From contig JAJNNQ010000004.1 in the NCBI GenBank assembly GCA_027886175.1, positions 18,857,501-18,921,500 of the forward strand: 64,000 nucleotides of DNA. The letters run 5' to 3'. The position numbers were made by a program, and so were the translations under genes. Under the pieces are notes generated by a model. The model had not been told where the DNA came from, did not search any database, and was given only the letters and a program-made list of their open reading frames with translations. Below are positions 38,937 through 51,610 of this stretch, piece after piece (the first letter of the stretch is position 1; each line of letters begins with the position of its first letter). This stretch comes from Phylloscopus collybita. Taxonomy: Eukaryota; Chordata; Aves; Passeriformes; Phylloscopidae.

Positions 38937-40886
38937 TGCACGCAGAATCACTCAGCCTTCCAAATGATAATGTTGCAAGACAACATTAATTTGGAGAAAT
39001 AGAGAGGAAAATGTGCCCAGTGGAAGCAAAGGATGTGTGTACAAAATGCTGCCTGGCTCTCTCTGCCAGGCCACCTATGTAATGCTCCCACAAGTCATGC
39101 AAAACTGGTTTTGTGCCCAAAGTCTGGTCCACAGCAAAGTAAATCATTGTTTCCTACAATGCTTAACTTAATCAACCAAATGAAATGAACTTCTGCCAAC
39201 AGCACTTCCTCTGAACTTTATTCTGCCGACTCGGTTGCCAAATTGTTTCCCCAATCTTCAACTGTTCCAGTGACTGTTCTTTGAAAAGCAAACAGCTCTC
39301 ACTTGTTACAACTCCTTTGAAAGATTTTCTTTGGGTTTTGTTCCTCTCAAGTATTCACCTTCAGGCTTTTTGAAGCCATATAAAAATAATTCCTCGCCCA
39401 TGGTAATGACTACTTTCACATCGAACCAGCAAACGCTCCTGCAAATTCTCTGCCCATCAACTTTAAATCAGACATGTCTAACACCCCACAATGCAAAAAA
39501 TCTGAATACTGCCTACCATTTATAATGATCTGACAACCTTTTCCCATCTTAGACCTTACACCAGTGATATTTCCTCCTTTGTTTTTACTGAGGCGTTTTT
39601 CTAACTTGACTTGGTGGTAACTATGGTGACAGTGATGTCAATGAAGAACAAATCAAAATGTATCAGATAAGATAGAGACCCAGCAATGTGCAGAGACTGT
39701 GTGGCTTGTGGTATGTTAATTTGCATTTAATAATTAATTAATCAGGTTACGATTTCACATATAGATATACAAAAATACTGGGACCTAACTGGCAGCCAAC
39801 AAGTTTCTGCAGCCTTGAAAATGAATTCAGGATTGAATTACACACACAGACATACAAAAACCCCCCCCAAAACGCATCAGTCATACTAAGCACCCATCTG
39901 GAAATTAAATGTCAAAGATAAATGCAAGAGAGGGGAAAAAATCAAATGAGAAAAAGTCAGTGTGCTTTCAGGAAGACACAGTCTGTTCTGAACAAAATTA
40001 CCAAAGAAATGAGATATTTGCTGAATACCAAACACTTGCTCTGATTTTTTTTTTCATACTATGACCACCTAAGTGTCTGTAAAAATACAATCTTTTTGTA
40101 AATTCTCACAAAAAAAAATCCGAGACATCTTTCATCTGTGACATTCAACTCAGGAAAAAAAGTCCCTACACTTCCATTTTACATCTTACAGATTGCACTA
40201 TATTGACAGATAAGGAAAGTCTCAATCATGATATATGTACACGAATATGTGCTTTTCCTTCTGTTTCTTGAGTGGATTTCTGCCCTACATGCATATCTCG
40301 TAAGTGACTGTTATTAGATAACTGACTGAAAGGGCCACATTAAAAAATGAAAAACTTCATGTGGTTTTATGAAGTGTAGGTTTTATGAAATTAACAGATT
40401 TATATGGGAAAAACTTGCAAGCCCACAGACAACAGATCTGAAGAAATGACTGGGTAGAACCATAACTCTTTCAAGGTAACCATTGAAATGGTAGAACCAT
40501 TGATTCCAAATGATAGAACCATTCCTTTTAAGGAAAAGTAAGGGCTCTTTGCTATATAATTTATGCCAGTGGCTTCCTTTGATCTTTTTTTTTAAATCTG
40601 CATCACTGCTATTGACCATCTCCAGAATTATCCGTGTGGAGATGTTCAAACTTCTGGAAGAAAACACCAGGGCCATACCTGAGTACCGAGGAGGTTGAGG
40701 GAGCAGCTCTGGAAGGTCTGCCCATGACAATCCCAGGAGCTCCCAGCTGCTCCTCCTGGGAGTTGTGGTACACTAAAAGGAACAGCTTGGATCCACTAAA
40801 GAAAGTGTCTGTCTGCATCTTCAGGGCTTCAGCACAAAGCCTAAAAGCTGAACTCAAAGCATTCTTGTAGTGAGATTCATCAGAAG

Positions 40887-40936
40887 AAGAAGAAGAAGAA
40901 GATGATGATGATTAGTATTATTAGTAGTATTATTAT
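40887..40936. repeat. Compound trinucleotide tract (GAA)n(GAT)n(TAT)n
   Basis: About six AGA/GAA units, then GATGATGATGAT, then TATTA-type units. The unit changes one base at a time along the tract, as expected when point mutations seed new slippage units. Confidence 0.85.
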
Positions 40937-41777
40937 TCCATCACCTGCTGGTGCTCTGGGGACCTGAGATCCCTTCGTCACGGAGCTGATGTGAGAAATG
41001 GAAGTGTGTCTCAAATCAGCTCTCCCAAACATGTTCTGTGGCACAGCATGCATGTCACTTCTCATTTGTCGCTAATGCAAAGCTGTAAATTCTTGAAAAA
41101 ATCCACATCAAACTCAAGTCTGGGATCTTAATCCCAGACTGTGCTTGGTGCAAGGGGTCAAGCCCACTTTTGTCAGTTCTTATGTCAGAAGTGGAGAACC
41201 ACAAGCACCAAGTAATGAGAAATAAAGTTATGGAACTTTACAATTGTTTACTGCTGCACTCTTTACTTTATTGTACATGAGGTCACGACAGGATGAACGG
41301 GGCTGCTGTAATAACTTTCATGATCTCTTCCCAAATCTGCAAGTCTAAACAAGGTGAAAGTGTCATTGAATGTTATCACACAGCAGCATCAGAGGGTTTA
41401 ATACAGTGGCTAACCTGAACACTCTCTTATTTACATTAGGTGACAATTAATGGGTGATTCAGACATCATATGCCAGATCTGAAGTTTTTGTTTCCCACAA
41501 TCCTTTAACCTGCATGAAATTTGAGTATTTGACCCTTTTGTGCCTTATTGATTTGCCCCTCTGCGCAGAGCTGTCACACCTCCTTTTTGTCCTGAGAATA
41601 TCCTGAGAGAAAATTACTGGAATACTCAATGCAGTAATCTTTTATTTCTTGGTGGTAGCTGAGAATCAAATGCAGACCCAAAAGCCTTGATCCAGAACAG
41701 CACTTTTCTCCATAAAGAAGAAAAGCATTCTTACAAATGCAGTTGGTGACCAAGGTTGGTAATTCCATTAATTCATT

Positions 41778-41928
41778 GGGGGAAAAACAAAACCAAAACC
41801 AAAACCAAACTAAACCAAACCAAAGCCATATTAAAAAAACCCCTCTACAAACAAATAACAAAAAACAAACCCAAAAAATCCCAAGAAAACCACAAAACAA
41901 ACAAACAAACAAAACCAACAAAATTAAA
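41778..41928. repeat. A/C-rich simple repeat (CCAAAA / CAAA units)
   Basis: CCAAAA units at 41788-41815 grade into CAAA units at 41895-41915. It explains the K/N/Q/T-rich ORFs here and the hydrophobic ORF on the minus strand. Confidence 0.9.
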
Positions 41929-44778
41929 TGTCTGCCCTGATTTTGAAAAAGAGTAGAAACCATAAGAGTACCCAATTCCCTGAAACTTTTAAGAAAACAC
42001 TTATAGATCTTATAGTACAAAAGTGAAGTTCAGATTGTTCTTACTTTTAGTGATGATGTAAGATAGAAAATAAATTTTCTACCTAATTAGCAGGAAATTT
42101 CCTGAGATAGCCATTAGGGAAAAATGCCCATAAAAGCTGTACCATAATCAATTAGCAGGGATGCATTCTTAATTAAGTTCAAGCATTGGGAATGGTACAT
42201 GCTGCAATGCTACTATTGAATTAATAATTTGTAAATAAGACTGGGGGTAGAGACTGCAGTATACAATTCTTATGAAGAATCCACTCTAAAAGCAATTATA
42301 TATTATATTTACTTTAAATTTGACATTTTATGACCTTTAACCTAAACTAATTAAACTCAATAAAAAGATTAGAAAACACAGTGTCTGCCCAGTATAGAAG
42401 CACTTAAAAAATTATCTTTGCTTCAGAAGTGGCCAGCCAAAATCATTAACATGAGAGCATCACTAGAATGAAATATTTATTCAATTTCTGCTGAAGAAAT
42501 GAAAGCATTTTTAAAATTGTTTTGTCCACATACAGGGAAGGAATAGAAATATAAACATGTTTATTCTGCTGCTTCTTTAAGCACACAATTCCAGCATTCC
42601 CTGACATCCCTGTGGATGGGTCTACCTTCACGACAAGTACCCTTTTATTAAAAAAACATGACTGGGAATGACATTTTATTAAAGTTTCACCGCTCTCAAA
42701 GCCTTTCTACAGGAAAACACAATTTCTAATCTAAGAATCAGATTCCTTCTAGGGCTCTTTCCTACAGGTACAAGAGAGCAGCCAAGAGCAAGGAGTGACC
42801 TATTTCACTCCTTGAGACATTGGCTTCAACAGGATTTTGCTGGACATCCCCTGCTCTGGCACCTGAACGAATCACTTCACATCCCCCGCCCTTTCCAGCT
42901 TGTAGGGCTGTCAGTGGCACACAAAAGTACTTAATACTTTCCTCATTCTGCTGGGAAGAAGAACAAGGTTTCTCTTGGCTTTCCTATATGAATAAAGATC
43001 AAGAATAAAATATTTACTTACAAAGGGTGTTGTGCTGCTTTTCCAGTGGCATTTCAATTTTCGGGCAAGGTGACCTTCAGAAGCTCTCTCCAACCTCCGT
43101 GTTTCTGTGTTTCCAGTATTTTATTTGCAATATTGCCTCCCCTAGCAGGGGAGAAGTTTAACATGCTGGTCATAAACTAGAATACCCTGAGATGTGAGAG
43201 AGCAGCTATGGAAAGTGTTGCTCGCTGGTTAGTGTGTAAGCAGAAATGAAACCATAAAAAAGAATTTTCTACGACTTTGACTGGTTTTTATTCATGTCGT
43301 CTCGGAGAAGAGGGAAAATGAAATTTTAATGTTAGATTTGTAGCTATTATCACATATCCAATGACAGATATGTAGATGAGTTTTCATATTCTGAGGGGTG
43401 TTCAAGGAAGCCATTAGTCCACACCACTTGCTTTAACTGGCACATCCTAAAAATCAAAGGCTGACTCGAGCCTTAGGGGTTATTTATGTTGTAGTAGAAC
43501 TGAAATAACTAAGCAATCATACATTAATATCTGAAAAGTCCTTATTTACCCAAATCAAGACATTTATAAAAAATAAGATTCTCCAACTCTGCAATGCCTT
43601 TGGCTATTAGGATCACGGAGTGAGTGTGTGATAAACATATCAAGGAGCCACCGTCAGCAGTAACCACAATTTGGGCCCACACCTCACCTCTCCTTGGCTC
43701 ATCCTGAGATTCAACGTCTGCTAGGTGAGAACTTCCCAACATTGTTTTCTCTGTCTCTGAGAGGGAAAGCTCTTAAAATATGTATTGGTCTCCAGCTCTG
43801 TCAGCATGGCACAGCTCTGAAACATCTTCTGCATACAAATTCCTCCTAGCTGTCATCACAGTTTTGGCATGAAGCTGTTAGGGTACCTGCGTGTCCCAGC
43901 CCGAGCTGGGGTGTGTGTGACATGCAAACACTCTGTGTAAACACAATAAATCTGATGTGTCCAACACCAGCTTTGCTTTGCATGCACAAAGTATGGGGAA
44001 TGTGACTCACTCTGAAAATCTGATGCTAGGCTGGCTGGTCTTGGAGATTCCTTCAAGCCCTGGGCAGCGACCACAGGAACACAGACTATAAATAGCAGCA
44101 GATATAATTTTCTCTGGGGTTTCATTATTTATCTTGGATTCCTTCATGTAAACCATGAATTAAGTGGGGGAAGAAAGAGACTACCCTGAGGCACCTGTAT
44201 CTTTAGGCTCAATATTATAGTTTAGCTACCTATGCATACAAGAGCGTGCATTTTCAGGTAAAAAAACATAATTATCAATTCCCTTATTTTTGGAAGCAGA
44301 GGCACCTTCAGCACTAAATACTAACTACTAGCTACAACTCATTTCTGGATGCTTCATGGGAGATGCCAGAACAAGCAGATCCCAGGTTGGACGCTTTTGG
44401 CAAGATCCTGCTGCTTTCTTCACTCAGTTCATGAGGAGGCAGACTGGCAATTTGACAGGATTAGAACCTAATTTCATTTCAGCTTTTTAGTCATCTGTTC
44501 ATTCATTAGTATCTGATCAGCTGAAGAACGTGACAAGTTACCAAAATAGCCAAAATATGTGGAGTATTTTTTATTAACTTCAGCCCCAGAGCCATTGTTT
44601 TTCAGTATATCCTGCACTCAGAAATATGTGCAATAATGGTCCTCAGCAGCGAAGAAATGCATACTTACATGTTAATTTTGAAGTCAGTCATTCATATTCA
44701 TGAAAAATTGCATATACAGTGTTGGATGTACCCTAGCCAGACATCTATCCTTAGAATATGCCTTGTTAACTTTCCAAG

Positions 44779-44872
44779 GAAATGGGATCCAAAGATATTA
44801 CCAGAGATGAAGCATCCGGCGATGGAGCCATTTTTCGAAATGCTTTTGATTGAACTGCAGCAGCTACAGCAG
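44779..44872 (+). CDS. Probable internal coding exon of an unrecognised gene (exon 1 of 2 seen)
   Basis: A 94-bp candidate exon. On its left is a good acceptor with a pyrimidine-rich stretch and a TTAAC branch-like motif, ending CCAAG. On its right is a clean donor CAG|GTATGC. In the open frame, starting with the last base of a split codon, it encodes KWDPKILPEMKHPAMEPF and continues FEMLLIELQQLQQ, ending exactly on a codon boundary (phase 0). The C-terminal half is amphipathic and rich in L, E and Q, consistent with a helix or coiled coil. A rare CpG-containing stretch around CCGGCGATGGAG gives an ATG in fair Kozak context, so an internal start cannot be excluded. An alternative acceptor CCTTAG at about 44753 would lengthen it in frame. 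I do not recognise the protein family. The exon call rests on splice sites, phase match with 59029 and composition. Confidence 0.55.
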
Positions 44873-47800
44873 GTATGCAAGAGTGCACGCTGACTGCATT
44901 TTCAAAGTGACCCTGTCAAACTCAGAGTGACTGTGTCTTCTCCCCCTGAACTTTTGATCAAATGCTCATGATTACACGCTGATTTTGTCAGAAACTCCAT
45001 CCAGGCATGAACGGTGTACTTACTGCAGCAAGGTCATGATATTGCAAGCTTCCATCCCACAAAATAACCTACCATTAAGAACTCATTTTTACCAATTGAT
45101 TGCCAAAGCTCCTGTGGAATGCACCTGTAGATGTTTTCTCTTTTTATATACACAGTTTAGCAGATGCTCTGGCTCCCAGTGAATCCTAAGAACCCACAGA
45201 AGTGCAAAGAAACATTTCTGTGTACAGCCTGGGGTGTAAAATTATCTGGGCAGCACACGAACATTGGGACAGGGAGAGCTTCCACACCTTGGTGGGGGCT
45301 CAGTTTCTCACACCTCTAGCATTCTAACTATCCATACTATCACTACATTTATCCTTTTGAAATACAAAATTTTGACAAACCAACTCCTGCATATTTTTTG
45401 CCACTTCTGCACATTGGTTTGCTGGAATGTAAATACATGCTATTAACAAGGTGTCCTGTTGTGTTCAAAGCTGATATTCCCTGTTAAACCTCCTTCTCAG
45501 ATTGTTTTTCTAACTCCTTTTTCTGTTTTTTAGAATAATAGGAGAAATGGGACAATTTAATTGTATTAAATAGACCTATGACAGTAGAGAGGTATTTTTG
45601 AGATGTCCCATATTTTGCTTAAATTGTTTCTTCTTAGAATCTTATTCTTACTTATTCTTACTCTGCTTAAACACTTTAGTTTCTGTTTCCACTCTCTTTG
45701 GAAAAAGTGAATGACAGAAGTAAAAACCAGACTTCTGTTTCATTCTAGTAGTTCTTCAAATTTATCAACAGAAACTGCAAGTACAACTGATCACTGCTTG
45801 CAAAATTTGCAGCAACTTCTAAATCAGCATACATTAACTCTGAACAGATTTTAAGACGTTCCCCACAAAAATGTCAATAAATTTATTCCCTGGAGGAAGT
45901 TTGGTTTGATTGGCATTCCCACCCCACTGCCCCAAAGCTGTGAGTCCCCCTTCTGTTTCCTTACCACACTGTCCTAATCCATTACCTTATTCACTGCATT
46001 TTATAAAAGTGTAATTAACAAAGTGTAACTGTTTCATAGCTATCAAGGAATAGATAATATACTTTTGACAGAACACTGCAGTCTAGACCTGTTTGAAACC
46101 AACAATAACAGCAAGAGGGGATGACAAATAGCTCATTTCTTCACCAGCTGATGGATTTGAACCACACCACCACCATAAACTTTTACGATCTATAGTAGAA
46201 ACTTGGCTTTACCTCCTGAGGCACAGAAGAAAACTGTTACTTGCATTATTTCCTAACTGCATGGTCCAGACATTTTTGTCCTTAGTGCGCCAAAACTACT
46301 GGCAGCTTCTCTTGAGTGCTGAAAGCCAGGATTTGCTCATGAACCATCCTCAACTAAGCTCTGTCACAGAGCTCTTTAGCTGCATCTCTATTTCTCCACA
46401 TTAAGTCATAAGATCTCGTATGAGAGATTATGCAGAACACTTGGATTAAAAAAAAAAAAAAAAAGGAAAATGACTGAAAGGAAACAACTTGTCATCACAA
46501 TTTCTATAAACTGCACTTTTCATCCTCTTTTGCTGTTTGTTTCTTGTTTCTTTTCCTGAACTGAATATAATTTTGGCAGTGCTTTGTTGTCTGCAGTCTA
46601 AGCCAGTCCTTACTCCTTGACGCTTAGGCAGTTTTACCTGGCAGAGCATTTGGGGGGTAAATGCTTTTAATGAGACTCCTTCACCTGTGCAGTATTTGAA
46701 CTTTCTCCCCAGGGAGGAAAGAGTGGTGCACCCCACAGGGAGTCTTTTGATTTACTATTGAGCCTCTTTTGCATAACGGGCACAGAATGCACAAAGAGCA
46801 AAGTACTTATGCTGTTACTGATATTTAATACTGTTCATGAAGAGTCCTGTTGCTATTTTAGGAGGAAGGTACAAAGGGTTTGTTAAAAATAGGAGCAAAA
46901 ATCATTAGGTAGTGAAGGCAGTGGCACAATGCTTTGATCATTTCATAGAATCCCTCACATCCTGAAGGGGTTGTGGATAAAGCACCTGGTGACACTGTTT
47001 GAGGGAATTGCTGCAGTTTGGAGAACGCTTAGTGTTTAGCTGTGCAAAGTGAGTAAACTCCTGACAGATGAGTTTCCTTGAGACAGCTTTTATGAAATAC
47101 TTAAGAAACCTGTGCTGCCTGAGCCACTGAGACCTGAGGAAATATTTAATAAATACCGAGCTTTCTTTAAAGTCTCCCTCCTTGGCCCCTCTGTCTTCTC
47201 AGAGGAAAACACTTGCTTACAATTATTTACCTCATAACTTCACAATCCTATCACCATATACAGCGTAATCCCATTTCCTTGTTCCCTGGCTTCGCGGCAC
47301 CACATCACATAAGCTGAGGGACAACTTTTGTGTGTATTCTGATTATTACAGGTTGACAGACCCATGTTATGAAGACATCTGTCAGCACAGGCCAGATTTG
47401 ACATAAGCAGGGATCCTTGCACAGCAGCTGACTTGAAGGCCTGCTACTGATTTAGGAATCTCTTTTATACAACATAAGTGTTTGATGTACTAAAATGTGA
47501 CACGGGTGACAACATCAGTGATGGAACCAACCAAAGTGTGTTGAAATAGCTGCTCTGAAGTGTGCCCTGACATGTGTCTGGTAGCCCTGCCAAGGACTCC
47601 TCCTGCCATTCCTTGGCCACCTCCAGCAGCGATTTCAGTGACAAAGCTGCAGCTGCCAGCCTCAGCTCTGCACCAACAGCAATCCTGCACTTTCCTCAGC
47701 CTTTTCTCTTCCCAAGGGAAAAGCAGTTGAGCTCTAAATCACCAGTGTCCTCTGGTTCACTGCAGATTGAGAGTAACACCCATCTTTGTTTTAAATTTGA

Positions 47801-50800
47801 GTTTACTCCTAATCACAACAGCACAGTTGGGTTTGTAGATTCTTTCAAGAGTGTTCTCTTTTAATTCCTTGACTGGAGTTACTCCTACCTCTGTTCCTTC
47901 AGATGGTCTGTGTTAACTCTTTCTGTGGCATCTTTTAGCTCCATTTCCTGCCTCAGCTTACAACAGGTGTATCCAACTCAGCTCTATATTGAATTTTTTG
48001 CCTTAATCACACTGAACAGATTGAAATTTAATTCAACAACCAAAATTTGTCTGAATGAAAAACATCAAAACTGTTTCCTGACAATGACAGGACTCACAGA
48101 CCTTCCCTGTCAGGCTTCAGAACAGAACATCCTCTTGTCCAGTCTTCTCTGATTACCAGGCACAGCCTTTCTCACAATATCACAAAAGAGCTGAAGAACA
48201 GTTTTAGAAGAAGCTTCCAGCAGTTCATTTGCACTCTAAATTTGAGTTACAGGAGTTACAAGTCTGCCAGAACTACAATTGTGGAAGAAAGTTTTATAAA
48301 AAACAGAGTTTTAGGAGAAATTAATGAGGAACAGCACTTACCATATGGACTCACAAAATAGATATGAAGCTGTTTTCCATCTTACAATATTTTTTTTAAT
48401 GCAGGACTTGATAATTTCCTCGTGCCATTATCAGAATAATAGGGCAAACATATCAGAATAAAAAGAAATTGTTTGATAACACAGAATAGTAACCAAAAAA
48501 AGGCGAAAATCTCTTTTTTGCTTTTTAACTTAACATTTTCTCTTTTTCTGTGACAATTATTAAACAGTCCAAAACTCCCACTTTAAGTTGTGTAGGGTCT
48601 TTTGGTAGGTAGATACTGAATCTGGAATATATGCCAAAGCACAGCAGGTTTTTGCATATTCACATAAGCTCAAGAACAAATTTCTTTTGGTCACATTTTT
48701 CCAGTGCTTTCTTTTTTTGGCTGATTCTTGCCCATAAAAAAGTTTAAAGAGACACTTGTTAGACACATTGTCTGCAACAGTGCCTCTGAACACAGTGATT
48801 TGCTCAGTATTGACTTAAAGTGCAATTTATTCAATGAAAAGACTCTAAGGAAAACTAGGATGCTTCAGGAATAGCATGAAGTATTGACCTAATCCAAACT
48901 TGCTTAGACAAACTGGCAATATCTAAATTGAAACAGTACATCTGGAGGCAAGAAGAAAAAAGCCTGGTGCCTCTACAATTTACATATCCTCCCAAGTAGC
49001 AGCATAAAATAAAGCTGGAGCTGCTGTTGCAGTGCAAACCTTCTGGCTGTGTGTAAATCTGCAAAAATCCGGGCAGCACATCCTGAGCTGACACAGCCCT
49101 CAGAAAGAGGAATTTACAGCAGCAGAGGATCCAGCTCTGCTGGGGTTTTTCTGCTGCAGTGTGATGGAAAGGTCTGGAAGCACAGCCTCTGTAACCCTGT
49201 TCCCTTACAGCTCACTGACCCCAGAAAGATCTCTGCGATCTGGACTGGCTGGGGCCAGGCTTGGGCTCACAGGGCAAAGCTCCACAGGCACAAAAGGACC
49301 CACAAAGTGAAGGGCATTTCACAAACACCCTTTACAAGTGATTCCTGAATTCCTGAACAGCAAATCCCCCACCCCACCACTGCAACTCTCTCTGGGCTTT
49401 GTAAAGGCCACACGTTGTTTTTGCAATTCAACTTTTCTACCACAAGACATTGAAAATCTATTTGCCACTTGTACATAGTCTCTGTTGTGCCCCAAAACCA
49501 GTTCCACCCAGCATTTCTTCACTGAATAGTTTTGGAACAACAAAATGTAAAAAAGTCTGCTTAGTGTGACTGCACTTGTAATAAAACAGTCTTTTCTTCA
49601 TTGTTCTTGTTATTATTTAGATCACTGCAATTTTTATTTTATTTTATTTTTTCTGAGGGAAAGGCTGTTTTCATTTCTAATTGAGTATTAGAAGGTAATT
49701 GGTTAGTTTCTATGGGAAGCTAAACAAAAAGTAAATTATTAACTATTTTCTACCTAGGATCACATGGAAAACACAGCATTTGAGATTGCAGATTCATGAG
49801 TTTAATCTTAGACTCCAAGTAAGATATTATTGAATCATATATGAACAACAATAATCAGGATTGCAGACATTATTATTTTATGTTTAAAGGCATGTTCATT
49901 GAAAAGTTGACTACTGTAATGCAATAATCCTACACTTTGGAGTGAGCTTTATGGGTATAGCTTTATGAATATGCATTGCAGAGCTGTTTCTCTTTTTCTA
50001 ACTTTATATAAAAAGTCTCATATGCTAATTCCCACTGCAGAGAATCTCTGATGAGCCCTGAATTTGCTTCTAAGTTTTACTCTCATTTATTATGGACTAA
50101 CGTCAGAACACTTTTTCTCAATGTTCAAGAACAAAGTTTACTGTACTCAAAGGCCAAATCACATGGAAAAGTCCAAACAAAACCCAGAGTATTCAGAATA
50201 TGCAATGACATAATGATCTAGTATCTGCTTTTCCTGTAAACAGCATTAATTTTAATAATATTTTTACATTAATATCTGGTGCAAAATTAGCCACTTTCTT
50301 GATCTCTGTTCTGGGTCATTCTGCTTACAAAACTCCCATGCAACAGCTTCTGCTCACCATGGTAGTCCTAGCTAAAACTTTTAAAGACTAGATCAGATTT
50401 CCAGATGTTCAGGAAATGCTACTTTCAGACTCCTACCCTGAGCCTGAACATTTTGAAACTGTGGTCAGTGAACTCTCTGTGTAGCAATGCACAAGCTGAG
50501 GCAGATCCTCCACGGGCTGCAGTGCCAGCAGATTCTGGCACTGATGAGCTACAAATTGCAGCTCTGCTCTAATGCTGTTTCACTGAAATCCATACAATTG
50601 CAGCATGTGGCTCTCATTAAAACAAATTAATCTCCTCCACAGCTGATGGTTTAGCAGCCATTTCATCCCTCCCATGTCGTGGAGTGATGCAGGAGCACTT
50701 TGCTTGCCCAGGGAGATGCTGCTGTGTACAGATCGTCTGATGTTCCAAGGCAGTGTTGCAAAGATGTACTCTGGGCTTCAGTGAACAATTCCCAAAGGTA

Positions 50801-51513
50801 TTGTTGGAAAATATCCACAGACTCCACAAAGTTTTGAATATCTGCTTATTGGTCTCAACAACTGAATGCTTGGTTTTAATGTGTGGGGTTTTTTCTTGTT
50901 GTTTTGGGTTTTTTTAATATTTTTAAGAAGTCACTCTTAAAAATGCAACACAATTGCTTGGAATCACTTCCAGTAGAATACAGTGCAAGAAGTAAAAAGA
51001 AAAAAAAAAAAAAAGTTTTCTCTCCCATTTTTTGTTTATGTGGTAAAATATCATTGGTAATATGAGAAGGCAATGTAGCACTGTAAGCAGTGGATGAAAT
51101 ACTGAAGAGTGCCTCCAGGTAGTTGTGATTATTACCCTAAACCCATCCCTAATTTACAACACTCTATAGGTTCCTTACTACTTGGAAATGTTACTTGGCT
51201 TTACACTTTTCTATAAGGTCCTATAGTTGTTGATGCTAACACCATGCTTAATTTTAACTACCTTAGTTCTAGAAGGCATTGGGTTGATGTTCTCAAATTT
51301 CATTTATCACCTCAACTTTACTGGCTTCTTTGGACGAAGCAATAAAATTTTATTACCTGTGTTATTACAAAAATAGGAGCCCTAATTACAAAATAAAAAT
51401 GCTCACAAAGAACAAAACACAGTAAGGCAAATGGAAGACAGATGCAGGTTCATTCCATAGAAGGATGAAATAAGACACAAGAAATTATAAAATCTCAAGG
51501 AAGGAAAAAGGAA

Positions 51514-51610
51514 AAAACAAACAAACAACCAAAAAAACCCCCACAAAAACCCAACAACAAAATACCACACACACACACACAAAAAAACCCAAAACCAATA
51601 AACAAACAAA
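51514..51610. repeat. A/C-rich simple repeat with a (CA)n core
   Basis: CAAA and CCAAAA units with a run of ACACACACACAC at about 51571-51581. It explains part of the 134-codon minus-strand ORF at 51403-51807. Confidence 0.85.

Larger units (their letters stand above)
32946..44778. other. Non-coding stretch upstream of exon 1
   Basis: No supportable exon. The first 500 bases are relatively GC-rich, with a TATAAA box-like motif near 33030 and ORFs at 33023-33256 and 33304-33636. These resemble retroelement-flank composition, but I cannot assign a family. The rest is AT-rich with long T runs, a T run at about 34826-34841, short G/T-rich tracts near 36055-36085, an AT/CA microsatellite and a GAA/GAT/ATT trinucleotide tract. 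A GC-richer island at 40630-40870 contains a 9-bp stem (40731-40739 with 40753-40761). Confidence 0.55.

Noticed and set aside
46940..46985. TTTCATAGAATCCCTCAC, a possible CR1 3'-end remnant
   Set aside because: Only the CATAGAAT motif matches. The diagnostic GGTTGGAAGGGA block is missing.
47574..47864. 97-codon plus-strand serine/alanine-rich ORF inside the putative intron
   Set aside because: No splice signals at suitable phases and no domain. The composition follows the local GC-richer sequence.
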